Assembly: GCA_016793115.1 (NCBI GenBank)
Contig: JAEUIN010000193.1
Coordinates: 1 to 57,805 of the forward strand
Origin: Planctomycetaceae bacterium
Lineage (GTDB): Bacteria; Planctomycetota; Planctomycetia; Pirellulales; PNKZ01
Direction: 5' to 3'
DNA: 57,805 nt
How positions within the stretch are numbered: the stretch's first letter is position 1; each line of letters starts with the position of its first letter. This document shows, piece after piece, positions 26,821 to 37,110 of the stretch. The notes below the pieces were generated by a model. That model made no database searches. It was not told where the DNA came from and was given only the letters and a program-made list of their open reading frames with translations. Made by a program: the position numbers and the translations under genes.

Positions 26821-28083
26821 ATGTCGCTTCGCTCGTCGTTGGTCGCTCTGTTGTTGGCCGCCTCCTTTGCCGCGTCGGTCGACGCCCAGGAATGGACTCG
26901 CTTCCGCGGCCCCAACGGTACCGGGGTGAGTGACGACGCCTCGATTCCGACGACCTGGACCGACAAGGATTATCTTTGGAAAGCCGAACTGCCGGGCGCG
27001 GGGCACTCGTCGCCCGTGATTTGGGGCGACAAGGTGTTTCTGACGAGTGCGCTCGACGATCCGCAGCAGCGCGTCGTGCTCTGCCTCGACGCGAACACGG
27101 GCAAGATCCTGTGGGATCGCCGCTTCGACTACCACGTTCATAAGAAGCATCTTCTCAACAGCTTCGCTTCGCCGACTCCGGCCGTCGATGCCGAACACGT
27201 CTACGTCTCCTGGTCGGTCCCGGAAAGCCTCACGCTCATGGCGCTGACGCACGACGGCCGCGATGTTTGGAAGCTCGACCTCGGAAAGTTCGTGAGCCAG
27301 CACAGCGCCGGCAACAGCCCCGTGGTCGTCGGCGACATGGTCGTGCTCGTCAACGAGCAGGACGACGCCGAGAAGGTGAAGGGAGACGGCGGCGGCGAAA
27401 CCGGCGTGAGCTATTTGCATGCGGTCTCGTGCAAGGACGGTCGCACGATTTGGCAAACGCCGCGCAAAAGCGCGACGGTCACCTACTCGACGCCGATGGT
27501 CCGCGAGCTGCCCGACGGCGGCACCGAGCTGCTGTTCAACAGCCAGGCTCACGGCCTCGGCGGCATCGACCCGAAGACCGGTAAGACGAACTGGGAAGCG
27601 ACCGACGTCTTGACCAAGCGCAGCGTCAGTTCGCCGATCATGGCGGCCGGTTTGGTTTTCGGCACCTGCGGATCCGGCGGCGGCGGCAACTACATCGTCG
27701 CCGTGAAGCCGGGTCCGAAGCCGGAAGTCGTCTACAAGATCACCGAACAAGCGTGCTACGTGCCGACGCTCGTCGCCAAGGGGAACCTGCTCTTTTCCTG
27801 GAGCGACGCAGGCGTCGTGAGTTGCCTCGATGCTCCGACCGGCGAGGTGAAGTGGCGCGAGCGGGTCGGCGGCAAATTTTTCGGCTCGCCGATCATCGTC
27901 GGCGATCGGCTCTACGCCCTCGCCTCCGACGGCACGGTCGTCGTACTCTCGGCGACCGACAAGTTTGCGGAACTGGCGCGGATCGAACTCGGCGAGACTT
28001 CGCACAGCACGCCGGCCGTGGCGAATCACAAGTTGTTCCTCCGCACGGAATCCCATCTGTACTGCGTGGCGGGGAAGAAATAA
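26821..28083 (+). CDS. Exported PQQ-like beta-propeller protein
   Basis: The 420-residue protein has a signal peptide (MSLRSSLVALLLAASFAASV then DAQ) followed by repeated propeller blades, with motifs such as WTRFRGPNGTG, GDKVFLTSA, LCLDANTGKILW and CLDAPTGEVKW. This is the PQQ-like domain found in large numbers in planctomycetes, usually acting as a periplasmic scaffold or sugar/protein-binding domain and not as a true quinoprotein dehydrogenase. No PQQ-ligand or calcium-site residues typical of dehydrogenases stand out. It could be a target of the sigma54 activator upstream, but no GG-N10-GC promoter was found in the gap. Confidence 0.85.
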   Translation: MSLRSSLVALLLAASFAASVDAQEWTRFRGPNGTGVSDDASIPTTWTDKDYLWKAELPGAGHSSPVIWGDKVFLTSALDDPQQRVVLCLDANTGKILWDRRFDYHVHKKHLLNSFASPTPAVDAEHVYVSWSVPESLTLMALTHDGRDVWKLDLGKFVSQHSAGNSPVVVGDMVVLVNEQDDAEKVKGDGGGETGVSYLHAVSCKDGRTIWQTPRKSATVTYSTPMVRELPDGGTELLFNSQAHGLGGIDPKTGKTNWEATDVLTKRSVSSPIMAAGLVFGTCGSGGGGNYIVAVKPGPKPEVVYKITEQACYVPTLVAKGNLLFSWSDAGVVSCLDAPTGEVKWRERVGGKFFGSPIIVGDRLYALASDGTVVVLSATDKFAELARIELGETSHSTPAVANHKLFLRTESHLYCVAGKK

Positions 28084-28105
28084 ACGTCGTGAACGATAGG
28101 TTGCG

Positions 28106-31100
28106 ATGAGCGAGCCGCCGTGGGAGTTCTGGATCGACGTCGGCGGGACGTTCACCGACTGCTTTGCTCGTCGGCCCGACGGCTCGCTCCTGCGGCATAA
28201 ATTGCTTTCGTCGGGAGTGACGAAAGGGGCCGTCGGGGCCGCTTCGACGGCGACCACGATCGTCGACCCTGCGCGCCGCCGCGATCCGGCCGAGTTTTGG
28301 CGCGGCTACACGCTGCGCCTCGTCGACGACATGGGGCGTCCGACGGTGGAAGCCGCGGTCGACCATTTCGATGCGGCCGACGGAACGCTATCCCTCGCCT
28401 CACCTCTTCCCGCCGCCCCGCTTCCCGGCCAGGTCTACGAACTCTTCTCCGGGGAGGAGTCGGTCGTGCTCGCCGTGCGGTATTTGTTGGGGCTGCGGCT
28501 CGACGACGACATCCCGCCGGTCGACGTTCGCCTCGGCACGACGCGCGGCACCAACGCCTTGCTCACGCGCCGCGGAGCGCGGACTGCGCTGGTCACCACG
28601 CGCGGATTCGGCGACGTGCTGCGAATCGGTTATCAAAACCGGCCGCGATTGTTCGACCTGCGAGTCGTGAAGCCGGAGCCGCTGTTCACGGAATCGATCG
28701 AAGTCGACGAGCGCGTGACCCACGACGGCGTCGTTCTGCGGCCGCTCGACGAATCGGCGCTGCGCCGCGATCTCGCCGTTTTGCGGGAGCAGGGAATCGA
28801 CTCGCTGGCCGTCTGCCTACTGCATGCGTATCGCTTCGCCGACCACGAGCGGATCGTCGAAAGGATCGCCCGCGAACTGGGCTTTGACGAGATCAGCCTG
28901 TCGAGTCAGGTCGCGCCGTTGGTCAAGATCGTGGCCCGCGGCGATACGACCGTGGTCGATGCGTACTTGAATCCGGTGTTGCGGAGTTACGTCGCTGCGC
29001 TTCGTCGGCGTCTACCCGACAGTCGTATTCGCGTGATGACTTCGGCCGGCGGGCTTGTCGCCGCCGACCGCTTCGTCGGCAAAGATAGCGTGCTCTCGGG
29101 GCCCGCCGGCGGCGTGGTCGGCATGGGGCGGGCCGCGCAGGCCGCCGGCTTTGGGCGTGCGATCGGTTTCGATATGGGCGGCACGAGCACCGACGTCGCC
29201 CGTTTCGACGGCCGCTTCGAGATGGATTACGAAACGGAGAAGGCCGGCGCGCGAATCGTCGCTCCGATGATTGCCGTGCACACGGTCGCCGCCGGCGGCG
29301 GCTCGGTTTGTTGGTTCGACGGCGTGAAGCTCGTCGTCGGTCCGCAAAGCGGCGGAGCCGATCCCGGACCCGCCTGCTACGGCCGCGGCGGGCCGCTCTG
29401 CGTCACCGATCTCAACTTCTATCTCGGCAAGATTCCGTCCGCGCGCTTTCCGTTTCCGCTCGACAAGCAGGCCGTCGAACGCCGCTTGGCCGAACTCGTC
29501 GAAATAATCTCCGCGGCGACCGGCAAGAGCTATACGCCGATTGAACTTTGCGAAGGCTTTCTCCGCGTCGCCGACGCCAACATGGTGAAGGCCATTCAAG
29601 CGGTGAGCGTCGCCAAGGGCTACGATCCGCGCGAGTATCTGTTGGTGGGTTTCGGCGGCGCGGCCGGTCAGCATAGTTGCGCGGTGGCCCGCGAACTGGG
29701 AATGCGGCAAGTGCTGAGCCACCCCGATGCCGGGCTGTTGAGCGCCTACGGCATCGGCCAAGCCGACGTCGTGCGGCATCGCGCCACGGCCGTCTATCGC
29801 GAGCTTTCGGCGGCGCTGCTCGACGAATTGGAGCCGGCGTTTGCGGAGCTGGAGTCCGCGGCGAGCGCGGAGATCGCAGCCGAGGGAATCGCGGCTCAGC
29901 GGATCGAAGTGAAGCGATTTCTCGACGTCCGCTATCGCGGCGTCGATGCGACGTTGACCGTGGCGATCGGGCCGACGTCGCCGCCGCCGGCCGCGGCCTA
30001 CGAAGCCGAGCATCGCCGGCTCTACGGTTACGTGCGGCCGGGCAAGCCGCTGGAAGCGACCGCGGCGCGCGTCGAGGCCGTCGGTCGGACACCGTCGTAC
30101 GATGCGCCGCCGCGACCGATCGTCGATCGTATTCCCCGCGCCGCTCAGACCGTGACGACGCACTTCGCCGGTCGGGCGTATGAAACGCGACTGTTCGAAC
30201 GCGACGACTTACGCCCGGGCGACTCGTTCGCCGGCCCGGCGATCGTCTGCGAGCAGGCGGCGACGACGGTCGTCGAACCCGGGTGGAAGGCCGAAATGTT
30301 GGCCCGCGGCGAACTGTTGCTGACCGATGAGCGCGGCCGGGCGGCGGATTCGACTCCCGGCGCGCACGTCGGGCCGGCAGCCGATCCGGTGATGTTGGAG
30401 ATCTTCAACAACCAATTTTCGGCGATCGCCGAGCAAATGGGGATCACGCTCCGCAATACGTCGAGCAGCGTGAACGTGAAGGAACGGCTCGACTTTAGCT
30501 GCGCGCTCTTTACGGCGACGGGCGATCTGGTCGTGAACGCGCCGCACATTCCGGTGCATCTCGGCGCGATGGGAGAAACGGTGCGACAGATCATCGCCGA
30601 TAATCCCGACTTGCGTCCCGGCGACGTGTTCGTGACGAACGATCCGTACCGCGGCGGCTCGCATCTGCCCGACGTCACCGTCGTGACGCCGGTGCATGAC
30701 GAGGCGAGCGGCGAATTGCGCTTCTTTACGGCGAGCCGAGCCCATCATGCGGAGATCGGCGGGATTCGCCCCGGTTCGATGCCCCCCTTCTCGAAGAATC
30801 TGGCCGAAGAAGGCGTGCTGATCCGAAACTTCCGCGCGGTCGAGGCGGGCCGTTCGCGACTCGACGAGCTGCGCAACCTCTTGGCCACGGCGCAGTATCC
30901 TTCGCGCAGTCCCGCTGCGAATCTCGCCGATATCGGGGCTCAGATCGCGGCCGATCAGCACGGGGCGCAAGGTCTCGCACGGCTCGTCGAGCGCTACTCG
31001 TGGCCGGTCGTCGCCGCCTATATGCGACACATCTGCGACGCCGCCGAACGTAAGATGCGGGCCGCACTGGCGCGGCTCGACGACGGTCGCTACACCTTCA

Positions 31101-31930
31101 CGGATCATTTGGACGACGGCACGCCGATCACCGTCGCGATCACCGTCGCCGGCGACGAAGCCCTGATCGATTTCACCGGCTCCGGACCGGTTTCCTCCGG
31201 CAATCTCAACGCCAACCGGGCGATCGTCACCGCCGCCGTCATGTACTGCCTGCGGGCCTTGATCGACGAAGATATTCCGCTCAATCAAGGCGTGCTCAAG
31301 CCGATTCGGTTGATCGTCCCCGAAAGTGTGCTGAATCCGCCGGCGCGAGAGCGGGTGGAAGATTGCCCGGCCGTGGTGGGCGGGAACGTCGAAACGTCGC
31401 AACGCGTCGTCGACGTCTTGCTCGGCGCGTTGGGACTGGCCGCGGGGTCGCAAGGCACAATGAATAATACGCTCTTCGGCGACGGCACGTTTGGTTACTA
31501 CGAAACAGTCTGCGGCGGCAACGGCGCGACGTTCGACGGACCGGGGGCGGACGCCGTGCATACGCACATGACGAATACGCGGCTGACCGACCCGGAAGTC
31601 ATGGAATTGCGCTACCCGGTGCGCGTCCGCGAGTTCGCAATTCGTCGCGGCTCCGGCGGAGCGGGCGTGCATCGCGGCGGCGACGGCATCGTCCGCAAGC
31701 TGGAATTTCTAAGACCGCTGGAAGTGTCGATCCTTTCGCAGCGGCGCGGACCGTACGCGCCCTATGGTCTGGCCGGAGGCATGCCCGGCGCGCTCGGACG
31801 CAATTCGCTGTTGCGCGTCGACGGCTCGACGGAACCGCTCGCCGGCTGCGTTCAGTTTCAAGCCGCGGCGGGCGACGTGCTCGTCGTCGAAACGCCGGGC
31901 GGCGGCGGATACGGCTCCCCGGAAGAGTGA
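28106..31930 (+). CDS. 5-oxoprolinase / hydantoinase (fused HyuA-HyuB)
   Basis: The 1274-residue protein joins a HyuA-type ATPase half (about residues 1-690) to a HyuB-type half (about 765-1270). HyuA motifs are [11 protein letters not shown] at the N-terminus, [11 protein letters not shown] and [14 protein letters not shown]. HyuB motifs are [28 protein letters not shown] and [12 protein letters not shown]. The fused form is the arrangement of eukaryotic ATP-dependent 5-oxoprolinase, which opens 5-oxo-L-proline to glutamate; hydantoin or acetophenone substrates are alternatives. It follows the propeller gene by 22 bp and ends one base before a convergent exporter gene. A D-glutamate-cyclase-family gene lies 2.7 kb further on, which supports a pyroglutamate role. 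Confidence 0.88.
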   Translation: MSEPPWEFWIDVGGTFTDCFARRPDGSLLRHKLLSSGVTKGAVGAASTATTIVDPARRRDPAEFWRGYTLRLVDDMGRPTVEAAVDHFDAADGTLSLASPLPAAPLPGQVYELFSGEESVVLAVRYLLGLRLDDDIPPVDVRLGTTRGTNALLTRRGARTALVTTRGFGDVLRIGYQNRPRLFDLRVVKPEPLFTESIEVDERVTHDGVVLRPLDESALRRDLAVLREQGIDSLAVCLLHAYRFADHERIVERIARELGFDEISLSSQVAPLVKIVARGDTTVVDAYLNPVLRSYVAALRRRLPDSRIRVMTSAGGLVAADRFVGKDSVLSGPAGGVVGMGRAAQAAGFGRAIGFDMGGTSTDVARFDGRFEMDYETEKAGARIVAPMIAVHTVAAGGGSVCWFDGVKLVVGPQSGGADPGPACYGRGGPLCVTDLNFYLGKIPSARFPFPLDKQAVERRLAELVEIISAATGKSYTPIELCEGFLRVADANMVKAIQAVSVAKGYDPREYLLVGFGGAAGQHSCAVARELGMRQVLSHPDAGLLSAYGIGQADVVRHRATAVYRELSAALLDELEPAFAELESAASAEIAAEGIAAQRIEVKRFLDVRYRGVDATLTVAIGPTSPPPAAAYEAEHRRLYGYVRPGKPLEATAARVEAVGRTPSYDAPPRPIVDRIPRAAQTVTTHFAGRAYETRLFERDDLRPGDSFAGPAIVCEQAATTVVEPGWKAEMLARGELLLTDERGRAADSTPGAHVGPAADPVMLEIFNNQFSAIAEQMGITLRNTSSSVNVKERLDFSCALFTATGDLVVNAPHIPVHLGAMGETVRQIIADNPDLRPGDVFVTNDPYRGGSHLPDVTVVTPVHDEASGELRFFTASRAHHAEIGGIRPGSMPPFSKNLAEEGVLIRNFRAVEAGRSRLDELRNLLATAQYPSRSPAANLADIGAQIAADQHGAQGLARLVERYSWPVVAAYMRHICDAAERKMRAALARLDDGRYTFTDHLDDGTPITVAITVAGDEALIDFTGSGPVSSGNLNANRAIVTAAVMYCLRALIDEDIPLNQGVLKPIRLIVPESVLNPPARERVEDCPAVVGGNVETSQRVVDVLLGALGLAAGSQGTMNNTLFGDGTFGYYETVCGGNGATFDGPGADAVHTHMTNTRLTDPEVMELRYPVRVREFAIRRGSGGAGVHRGGDGIVRKLEFLRPLEVSILSQRRGPYAPYGLAGGMPGALGRNSLLRVDGSTEPLAGCVQFQAAAGDVLVVETPGGGGYGSPEE

Positions 31931-31931
31931 C

Positions 31932-33167
31932 TTAGTGGCCGACTGCGCCGGGAAAGTCTTTGCCCCGCTTGCCCGCGACCAGCACCATCGCGCCGCCGAC
32001 GAGCATCACCCCGGCGGCGATCCAGAGCGGGTAGACCAAGTGCGTGGCCAGCAAAACGTTGCCCGCAACGGGGCCGGCGATGCGGGCGAGCGAGCTAATG
32101 CTCTGCGCCACGCCGAGAATTCCACCTTGTTTCGCCGGATCGCTGCGGCGGCTGATCAGCGAGTTGACGCTGGGCGTCATGAAGGCGAAGCCGCTCACGA
32201 TCACGGCCAGCGCCGTGAGCACCAGGCCCAATGAGTAGCTCCGCGTCACTTGAATCAGCAGCAGGAAGCCGACGACTTCGGTCGCCGCGCCGAACACGGC
32301 GAGCTTGACTTCGTCGACGCGGCCCGAGAGCCGCCGCACGAGACCGCCCTGCACGAGCGACAAAACGAGACCGATAAAAGCGAAGAGCAGGCAGATCTCT
32401 TTGATCGTCATCGGGCTCCCCTGCACTTCCCGCATCAGCAATGAGAGCGTCGATTCAAAATTGGCGAACGAAAACACGCACAAAAACCAGGCGGCCAAAA
32501 GTAGCCCGAGCGAAGGCGTCGCGAGCGCGTCGCTCAACGAGCGCCAATCGAAGATGACGCGGCTTTCCGCGCGCACGTCGGACTTCAGAGATTCCGGCAA
32601 TTTGAACCAAGCGATCAACAGCGCGATGCCGGAGAGAATGGCCGCCGCATAGCCCGGCCAGGGGCTCAATTCGAAGTGTGCGGTTTCATCGGCCGGTAGT
32701 CCCAAAAACGCGAACAGCGGGCCGAACGTGAAGCCGATGCCGAACGCCGCGCCGATGAGCGCCATCCCCTTTGCGCGCTTTTCCAACGTGGTGACGTCGG
32801 CGATGTAGGCTTGCGCGGTGGAGATCGTCGCTCCGGCGATGCCCGCGCCGATGCGAGCCGTGAACAGCAGCGCAAGGCTTTCCATCGTCGTCGCGACTCC
32901 GAACAACGCGTAGAACACGACCGAGCCGGCGAGGCCGACCATCAGCACCGGGCGACGACCGATGCGATCGGAGAGGCGTCCCCACAACGGGGAAAATATA
33001 AACTGCATCGCCGAGAAGCTCGCCATGAGCAGACCGATTTGCCAACCGTGCGCGTCGGTGCCGAAGCGCTTGGCGTAGATCGGCAAGAGCGGCATCACGA
33101 TGCCGAAGCCGATGAGGTCGATGAACACGGTCAGAAAGATAATGAGCAGCGGTGCTTTAGTCGGCAT
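31932..33167 (-). CDS. MFS transporter, TCR/Tet-like
   Basis: The 411-residue integral membrane protein has about twelve spans and the MFS motif A as PLWGRLSDRIGRRP between spans 2 and 3. Its N-terminus, TVFIDLIGFGIVMPLLPIYA, is typical of the TetA-type drug:proton antiporter subfamily. Many such proteins in environmental bacteria export unknown compounds and do not give antibiotic resistance. The ATG at 33165-33167 starts immediately before the first span, and a longer frame to 33296 adds unrelated residues. It lies convergent to the oxoprolinase gene and divergent from the ligase gene, so it may move a substrate or product of that locus. Confidence 0.85.
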   Translation of the reverse strand: MPTKAPLLIIFLTVFIDLIGFGIVMPLLPIYAKRFGTDAHGWQIGLLMASFSAMQFIFSPLWGRLSDRIGRRPVLMVGLAGSVVFYALFGVATTMESLALLFTARIGAGIAGATISTAQAYIADVTTLEKRAKGMALIGAAFGIGFTFGPLFAFLGLPADETAHFELSPWPGYAAAILSGIALLIAWFKLPESLKSDVRAESRVIFDWRSLSDALATPSLGLLLAAWFLCVFSFANFESTLSLLMREVQGSPMTIKEICLLFAFIGLVLSLVQGGLVRRLSGRVDEVKLAVFGAATEVVGFLLLIQVTRSYSLGLVLTALAVIVSGFAFMTPSVNSLISRRSDPAKQGGILGVAQSISSLARIAGPVAGNVLLATHLVYPLWIAAGVMLVGGAMVLVAGKRGKDFPGAVGH

Positions 33168-33314
33168 GGGAGGGCAAACGCAAAGCGGCGGTTCGGGACG
33201 TAACGGCGAGCCTTCCAGAATAGTCGATGCGTAACCGCACGGTAAGGTGAGCCGTCGGCGGCTTGTCCGGCATACCTTGAAGAGCCATTTTCGCACCGGA
33301 CGGCCCGCCTTATC

Positions 33315-34604
33315 ATGAGCCGCATGACACCTCGCTCTTATGACGAACGCCGCCGCTTGGAATCGTTGCCGCGCGAAGAATTGGAAGCTTGGCAGCTTCG
33401 GCGGCTCAACGGCCTGCTGGAGCAGATTTTGCCGGCCAACCGGTTTTACGCCGAGAAACTCGCCGGCAACGAACTGCCGCTCAAGTCGCTCGAAGACTTA
33501 TCGCAGCTTCCGTTCACATTCAAAGACGAATTGCTTGCCAAGCAGCATCACGGCGTCGCCGCGAACTTGACTTATCCGCGCGATCGCTATGTGAGGTTTC
33601 ATCAAACTTCCGGCACGCGCGGCCGGCCGCTCGTCGTGCTCGACACGGCGGACGACTGGCGCAATTGGTCCGATATTTGGCAGCATGTGTTCGACGCCGC
33701 CGAAGTGGCGGAGGCCGACGCGATCTTCTTCGCTTTCTCCTTCGGGCCCTATATCGGGTTTTGGAGCGCGCTGGAGGCGGCCGCCGATCGTGGGTGCCTC
33801 GTCGTGCCGGCCGGCGGCATGAGCACTCCGGTGCGGTTGGAAATGATGCGCAATTGCGGCGCCTCGGCCGTCTGCTGCACGCCGAGCTATGCGCTGCACA
33901 TGGCGGAAGTCGCCGCCGAACGCAAACTCGACGTGCGTCGCTTCGGCGTCCGTACGTTTTTGCTCGCCGGTGAGCCGGGCGGGTCGGTGCCGGCCGTGCG
34001 CGAAACGATCGAGCGGGCTTGGGGGGCGCGGGTGATCGATCATGCCGGGGCTTCCGAAGTCGGGCCATGGGGCTTCGGCGACTCCTCCGGCGAAGGCCTC
34101 TATATTCTTGAAACGGATTTCATCGCCGAATTTCTCTCCGTCGAGACCGGCGCGCCGGCCGACGACGGCGAACTCGCCGAACTCGTCATCACGTCGCTGT
34201 TCCGGCCCGGATTGCCGGTGATTCGCTATCGCACGGGCGACTTGGTGCGGCCGCTGCGCGATCACTCGTTCCCGCGCCGCTTCGTGTTTCTCCAAGAAGG
34301 AGTCGTGGGACGGACCGACGATATGTTGATCATCCGCGGCGTCAACATTTTTCCTTCGGCCCTCGATCAAATTCTCCGCGGCTTTCCCGAGGTTGTGGAA
34401 TATCGCGTCACGGCTCGCTCGGAAGGGGCGATGGATGTGCTGGAAGTCGAGGTTGAAGATCGGCTGCACCAACCGGAGCGTGTGGCCGACGAGTTGCGAA
34501 TTCGACTCGGGCTCAACGTCGTCGTCGTCGCCGTGCCGATCGGCTCGCTGCCGCGGTTTGAAGGGAAAGGGCGACGCGTCGTCGATTCCCGCCGGCGCGG
34601 GTAG
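33315..34604 (+). CDS. Phenylacetate-CoA ligase-like adenylate-forming enzyme
   Basis: The 429-residue protein belongs to the PaaK branch of AMP-forming ligases. It has the phosphate-binding motif FHQTSGTRGRPLVV near residue 100, the acyl-binding region DHAGASEVGPWG, the YRTGDLV motif and the C-terminal GRTDDMLIIRGVNIFPS hinge. PaaK enzymes activate phenylacetate, but close homologues activate other aryl or branched acids, and no paa genes are nearby. Two in-frame ATGs (33315 and 33324) are possible. It is followed 6 bp later by the DUF1445 gene, so the two are likely co-transcribed. Confidence 0.85.
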   Translation: MSRMTPRSYDERRRLESLPREELEAWQLRRLNGLLEQILPANRFYAEKLAGNELPLKSLEDLSQLPFTFKDELLAKQHHGVAANLTYPRDRYVRFHQTSGTRGRPLVVLDTADDWRNWSDIWQHVFDAAEVAEADAIFFAFSFGPYIGFWSALEAAADRGCLVVPAGGMSTPVRLEMMRNCGASAVCCTPSYALHMAEVAAERKLDVRRFGVRTFLLAGEPGGSVPAVRETIERAWGARVIDHAGASEVGPWGFGDSSGEGLYILETDFIAEFLSVETGAPADDGELAELVITSLFRPGLPVIRYRTGDLVRPLRDHSFPRRFVFLQEGVVGRTDDMLIIRGVNIFPSALDQILRGFPEVVEYRVTARSEGAMDVLEVEVEDRLHQPERVADELRIRLGLNVVVVAVPIGSLPRFEGKGRRVVDSRRRG

Positions 34605-34610
34605 TCCGTC

Positions 34611-35408
34611 ATGTCGACCATGTATTCGAATCCCGCCGAGTTGCGAGCCGCCGTGCGGCGCGGCGGCTTTACCGGTCAAACTTCGGGCCAATGCGCCGGA
34701 TTCGTTCAGGCGAACGTGGTCATTCTGCCGGAGGAATATGCCGACGATTTTGCGACGTTTTGCGAACGGAACTCTCAGGCCTGCCCGTTGCTCGAACGCT
34801 TGCCGGCCGGGGAAACGCAATCGCGAATCGCGGCCGGCAGCGATCTGCGGACCGACGTCCCGCGCTATCGTGTGTTTCACGGCGGCGTCGCCGACGCGAA
34901 AGAGTTGAACGATCTCAAGCACATCTGGCGCGGCGATTTTTGCGCGTTCTTACTGGGCTGCTCGTTTACGTTTGAAACCGGGCTGATCGCCGCCGGGCTG
35001 CCGGTTCGGCATATCGACGAAGGACGCAACGTGCCGATGTTTCGCACTTCGCGGCCGTGCGAACCGGCCGGGCGATTCGCCGGGCCGCTCGTCGTAAGCA
35101 TGCGGCCGTATCGACCGGAGCAGATCGAGGCAGTCGTCGCCGTGACCTCACGCTATCCGAAAATGCACGGCGCGCCGATTCACATCGGCGACCCGGCGGC
35201 GCTGGGCATCGCCGATCTTCGCCGCCCCGATTTCGGCGAGGCCGCGACGATTCGCCCCGGAGAGGTTCCGGTGTTTTGGGCCTGCGGGGTGACGCCGCAG
35301 CTTGCCCTGGCCGCGGCGCAGCCGGAAATTGCCGTGACTCACAGTCCCGGCTGCATGTTCGTCACCGATCTTCGCGACCAAGAATTCGAAATTTCTCCAG
35401 CGACTTAA
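34611..35408 (+). CDS. DUF1445 protein, D-glutamate cyclase / putative hydro-lyase family
   Basis: The 265-residue protein matches the DUF1445 family over its whole length, with GFVQANVVILP, FLLGCSFTFETGL, RNVPMFRTSRPC, IHIGDPAALGI and FWACGVTPQLAL. The vertebrate member is a D-glutamate cyclase that yields 5-oxo-D-proline; bacterial members are annotated as hydro-lyases without firm biochemistry. Located 6 bp after the ligase gene and near a fused 5-oxoprolinase gene, it may supply or handle pyroglutamate. Conserved Cys and His residues in GCSF and HSPGC may be catalytic. Confidence 0.85.
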   Translation: MSTMYSNPAELRAAVRRGGFTGQTSGQCAGFVQANVVILPEEYADDFATFCERNSQACPLLERLPAGETQSRIAAGSDLRTDVPRYRVFHGGVADAKELNDLKHIWRGDFCAFLLGCSFTFETGLIAAGLPVRHIDEGRNVPMFRTSRPCEPAGRFAGPLVVSMRPYRPEQIEAVVAVTSRYPKMHGAPIHIGDPAALGIADLRRPDFGEAATIRPGEVPVFWACGVTPQLALAAAQPEIAVTHSPGCMFVTDLRDQEFEISPAT

Positions 35409-35417
35409 GTACTTGCC

Positions 35418-36692
35418 ATGAGCATCGCATCGTCCCCTGCCGCCGTTCGATCGTGGTTCGACGTCGTCGCCGTCCGCAAGCAGTTTCCCGCGTTAAGCCT
35501 GCGTCACGGCGAGCGGGAGGCCGTGTATTTCGACGGGCCGGCGGGGAGCCAAGTGCCGCAGACCGTGATTGACGCCATTGCGAATTACCTGCGCACGATG
35601 AACGCGAACCACGGCGGCGTGTTTGCGACCGGCGAGCGGAGCGACGCGTTGCTCGACGAGGCGCATCGCGCGGCGGCCGACTTCGTCGCGGCCGACGATC
35701 CGGAGTGCTGTTACTTCGGCGCGAATATGACCACGATGACGTTTGCTCTGTCGCGCGCGCTGGCGCAAACGTGGAACCGAGGCGATGAAATCGTCGTGTC
35801 GCGACTCGATCACGACGCGAACGTGACACCGTGGGTTCTTGCGGCTCGCGACGCCGGCGTGATCGTGAAACGAATCGAAATCCGCGACGATTGCACGCTC
35901 GATCTGGACGACTTGCGCGGCAAGCTGACGTCGCGGACCAGGCTCGTCGCCGTCGGATGCGCGTCGAATGCCGTCGGCACCGTGAATCCCGTCGCCGAAA
36001 TCGCCGCGATGGCGCACGCCGTCGGCGCGAAAGTGTTTCTCGACGCCGTGCATTACGCGCCCCATCGCTTGATCGACGTCGCCGCTTGGGGCTGCGATTT
36101 CCTGGTTTGCTCGGCCTATAAGTTTTTCGGGCCGCATGTCGGCATCGTGTGGGGGCGACGCGAGTTGTTGGAATCGCTCGCCGCCTACAAAGTGCGGCCG
36201 GCGCCGAATGAACTTCCAGGCAAATGGATGACGGGGACCCAAAACCACGAAGGGATCGCCGGCGTCTTGGCCGCAATCGACTATTTGGCCGGTCTGGGCA
36301 GCGATTCACAGGGGCCGGCGGCACCGACCCGGCGACAGGCTCTGACGCGGGCCTTCAGTAAGATCAATGACTACGAACGCGAACTCGCCGAGCAATTTCA
36401 GGCCGGCGTCGATCGGCTGCCGCAGTTTCGCTCGTACGGAATCGTCGATCGGGCTCGCTTCGCGGAACGCGTGCCGACGTTCTCGATTCGTCATCGCTCG
36501 TTCCCTTCGATCGAAGTGGCTCGACGGCTCGCGGCGGCCGGCATCTACGCTTGGCACGGCAACTTTTACGCCTTGCCCCTTACGGAAACGTTGGGCGTCG
36601 AACCGGCGGGGCTGGTCCGTATCGGCTTGTTGCACTACAACACGAAGGAAGAAGTCGAGTATTTGCTCGATGTGCTCAAGGCGATTGAGTGA
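35418..36692 (+). CDS. Cysteine desulfurase-like class V aminotransferase
   Basis: This 424-residue PLP enzyme belongs to the class V fold. The PLP lysine is in VCSAYKFFGPHVG near residue 235. The cofactor-stacking region is RLDHDANVTPW, where desulfurases normally have E-H-H, and the substrate end carries TGTQNHEGIAG. It resembles the NifS-like subgroup of cysteine-desulfurase-like proteins of unassigned reaction. The usual catalytic cysteine loop of IscS/SufS is not evident, so selenocysteine lyase or kynureninase-like chemistry is possible. It begins 9 bp after the DUF1445 stop and may act on an amino acid in the same pathway. Confidence 0.82.
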   Translation: MSIASSPAAVRSWFDVVAVRKQFPALSLRHGEREAVYFDGPAGSQVPQTVIDAIANYLRTMNANHGGVFATGERSDALLDEAHRAAADFVAADDPECCYFGANMTTMTFALSRALAQTWNRGDEIVVSRLDHDANVTPWVLAARDAGVIVKRIEIRDDCTLDLDDLRGKLTSRTRLVAVGCASNAVGTVNPVAEIAAMAHAVGAKVFLDAVHYAPHRLIDVAAWGCDFLVCSAYKFFGPHVGIVWGRRELLESLAAYKVRPAPNELPGKWMTGTQNHEGIAGVLAAIDYLAGLGSDSQGPAAPTRRQALTRAFSKINDYERELAEQFQAGVDRLPQFRSYGIVDRARFAERVPTFSIRHRSFPSIEVARRLAAAGIYAWHGNFYALPLTETLGVEPAGLVRIGLLHYNTKEEVEYLLDVLKAIE

Positions 36693-36740
36693 ATCGTCGG
36701 CGGCGCGGACTTTCCGCAATCGATTTAATCCTCGTTCCCG

Positions 36741-36773
36741 CGCGGGCCTCGCTCTCGCTCGCCCCACCCTACG
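36741..36773. repeat. Second copy of the GGGCCTCGCT...CCCACCCTAC hairpin repeat
   Basis: The unit resembles the one at 60-90 at the manC stop codon, with the same order GGGCCTCGCT, CGCTCG, CCCACCCTAC. It ends 2 bp before the ATG of the DUF971 gene, so it occupies the place of that gene's ribosome binding site. Confidence 0.5.
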
Positions 36774-36775
36774 CC

Positions 36776-37096
36776 ATGCTTCCCACGCCCGTCGGTTTGT
36801 CGTTGGAGTCCGAGAAGGTGTTGCTCATCGAATGGAGCGACGGCACGAAGCGGCGTTATCCGATCGCCGACTTGCGGAAACAATGCCCGTGCGCGACTTG
36901 CCGCGAGAAACGCGTCGAGCCGCCGAAGCAGGCCGGCGTGTTGTCGTTGCTGCCGAGCGGCCCGAAGCCGGAAGACGTGAAGATCACCGGCATGACGCCG
37001 GTCGGCAACTACGCCTACGCCGTCGGCTTCGACGACGGCCACGACACCGGGATCTATCCCTTGGAATTGCTCTACGAACTCGGCGGACCTGCCTAG
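36776..37096 (+). CDS. DUF971 (GBBH-like N-terminal) protein
   Basis: The 106-residue protein is a single DUF971 domain with LIEWSDGTKRRYPIADLR, a zinc-type CPCATC motif and the C-terminal GIYPLELLYEL. The same domain is the N-terminal part of gamma-butyrobetaine hydroxylase. Stand-alone bacterial forms are often linked to Fe-S cluster or P-loop Mrp-type proteins, and the function is not established. The ATG at 36776 is chosen because upstream codons are repeat sequence. The lack of a ribosome binding site and the adjacent hairpin repeat are unusual. It converges with the rhomboid gene, 14 bp away. Confidence 0.82.
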   Translation: MLPTPVGLSLESEKVLLIEWSDGTKRRYPIADLRKQCPCATCREKRVEPPKQAGVLSLLPSGPKPEDVKITGMTPVGNYAYAVGFDDGHDTGIYPLELLYELGGPA

Positions 37097-37110
37097 CTCA
37101 ACTTCGAGTT

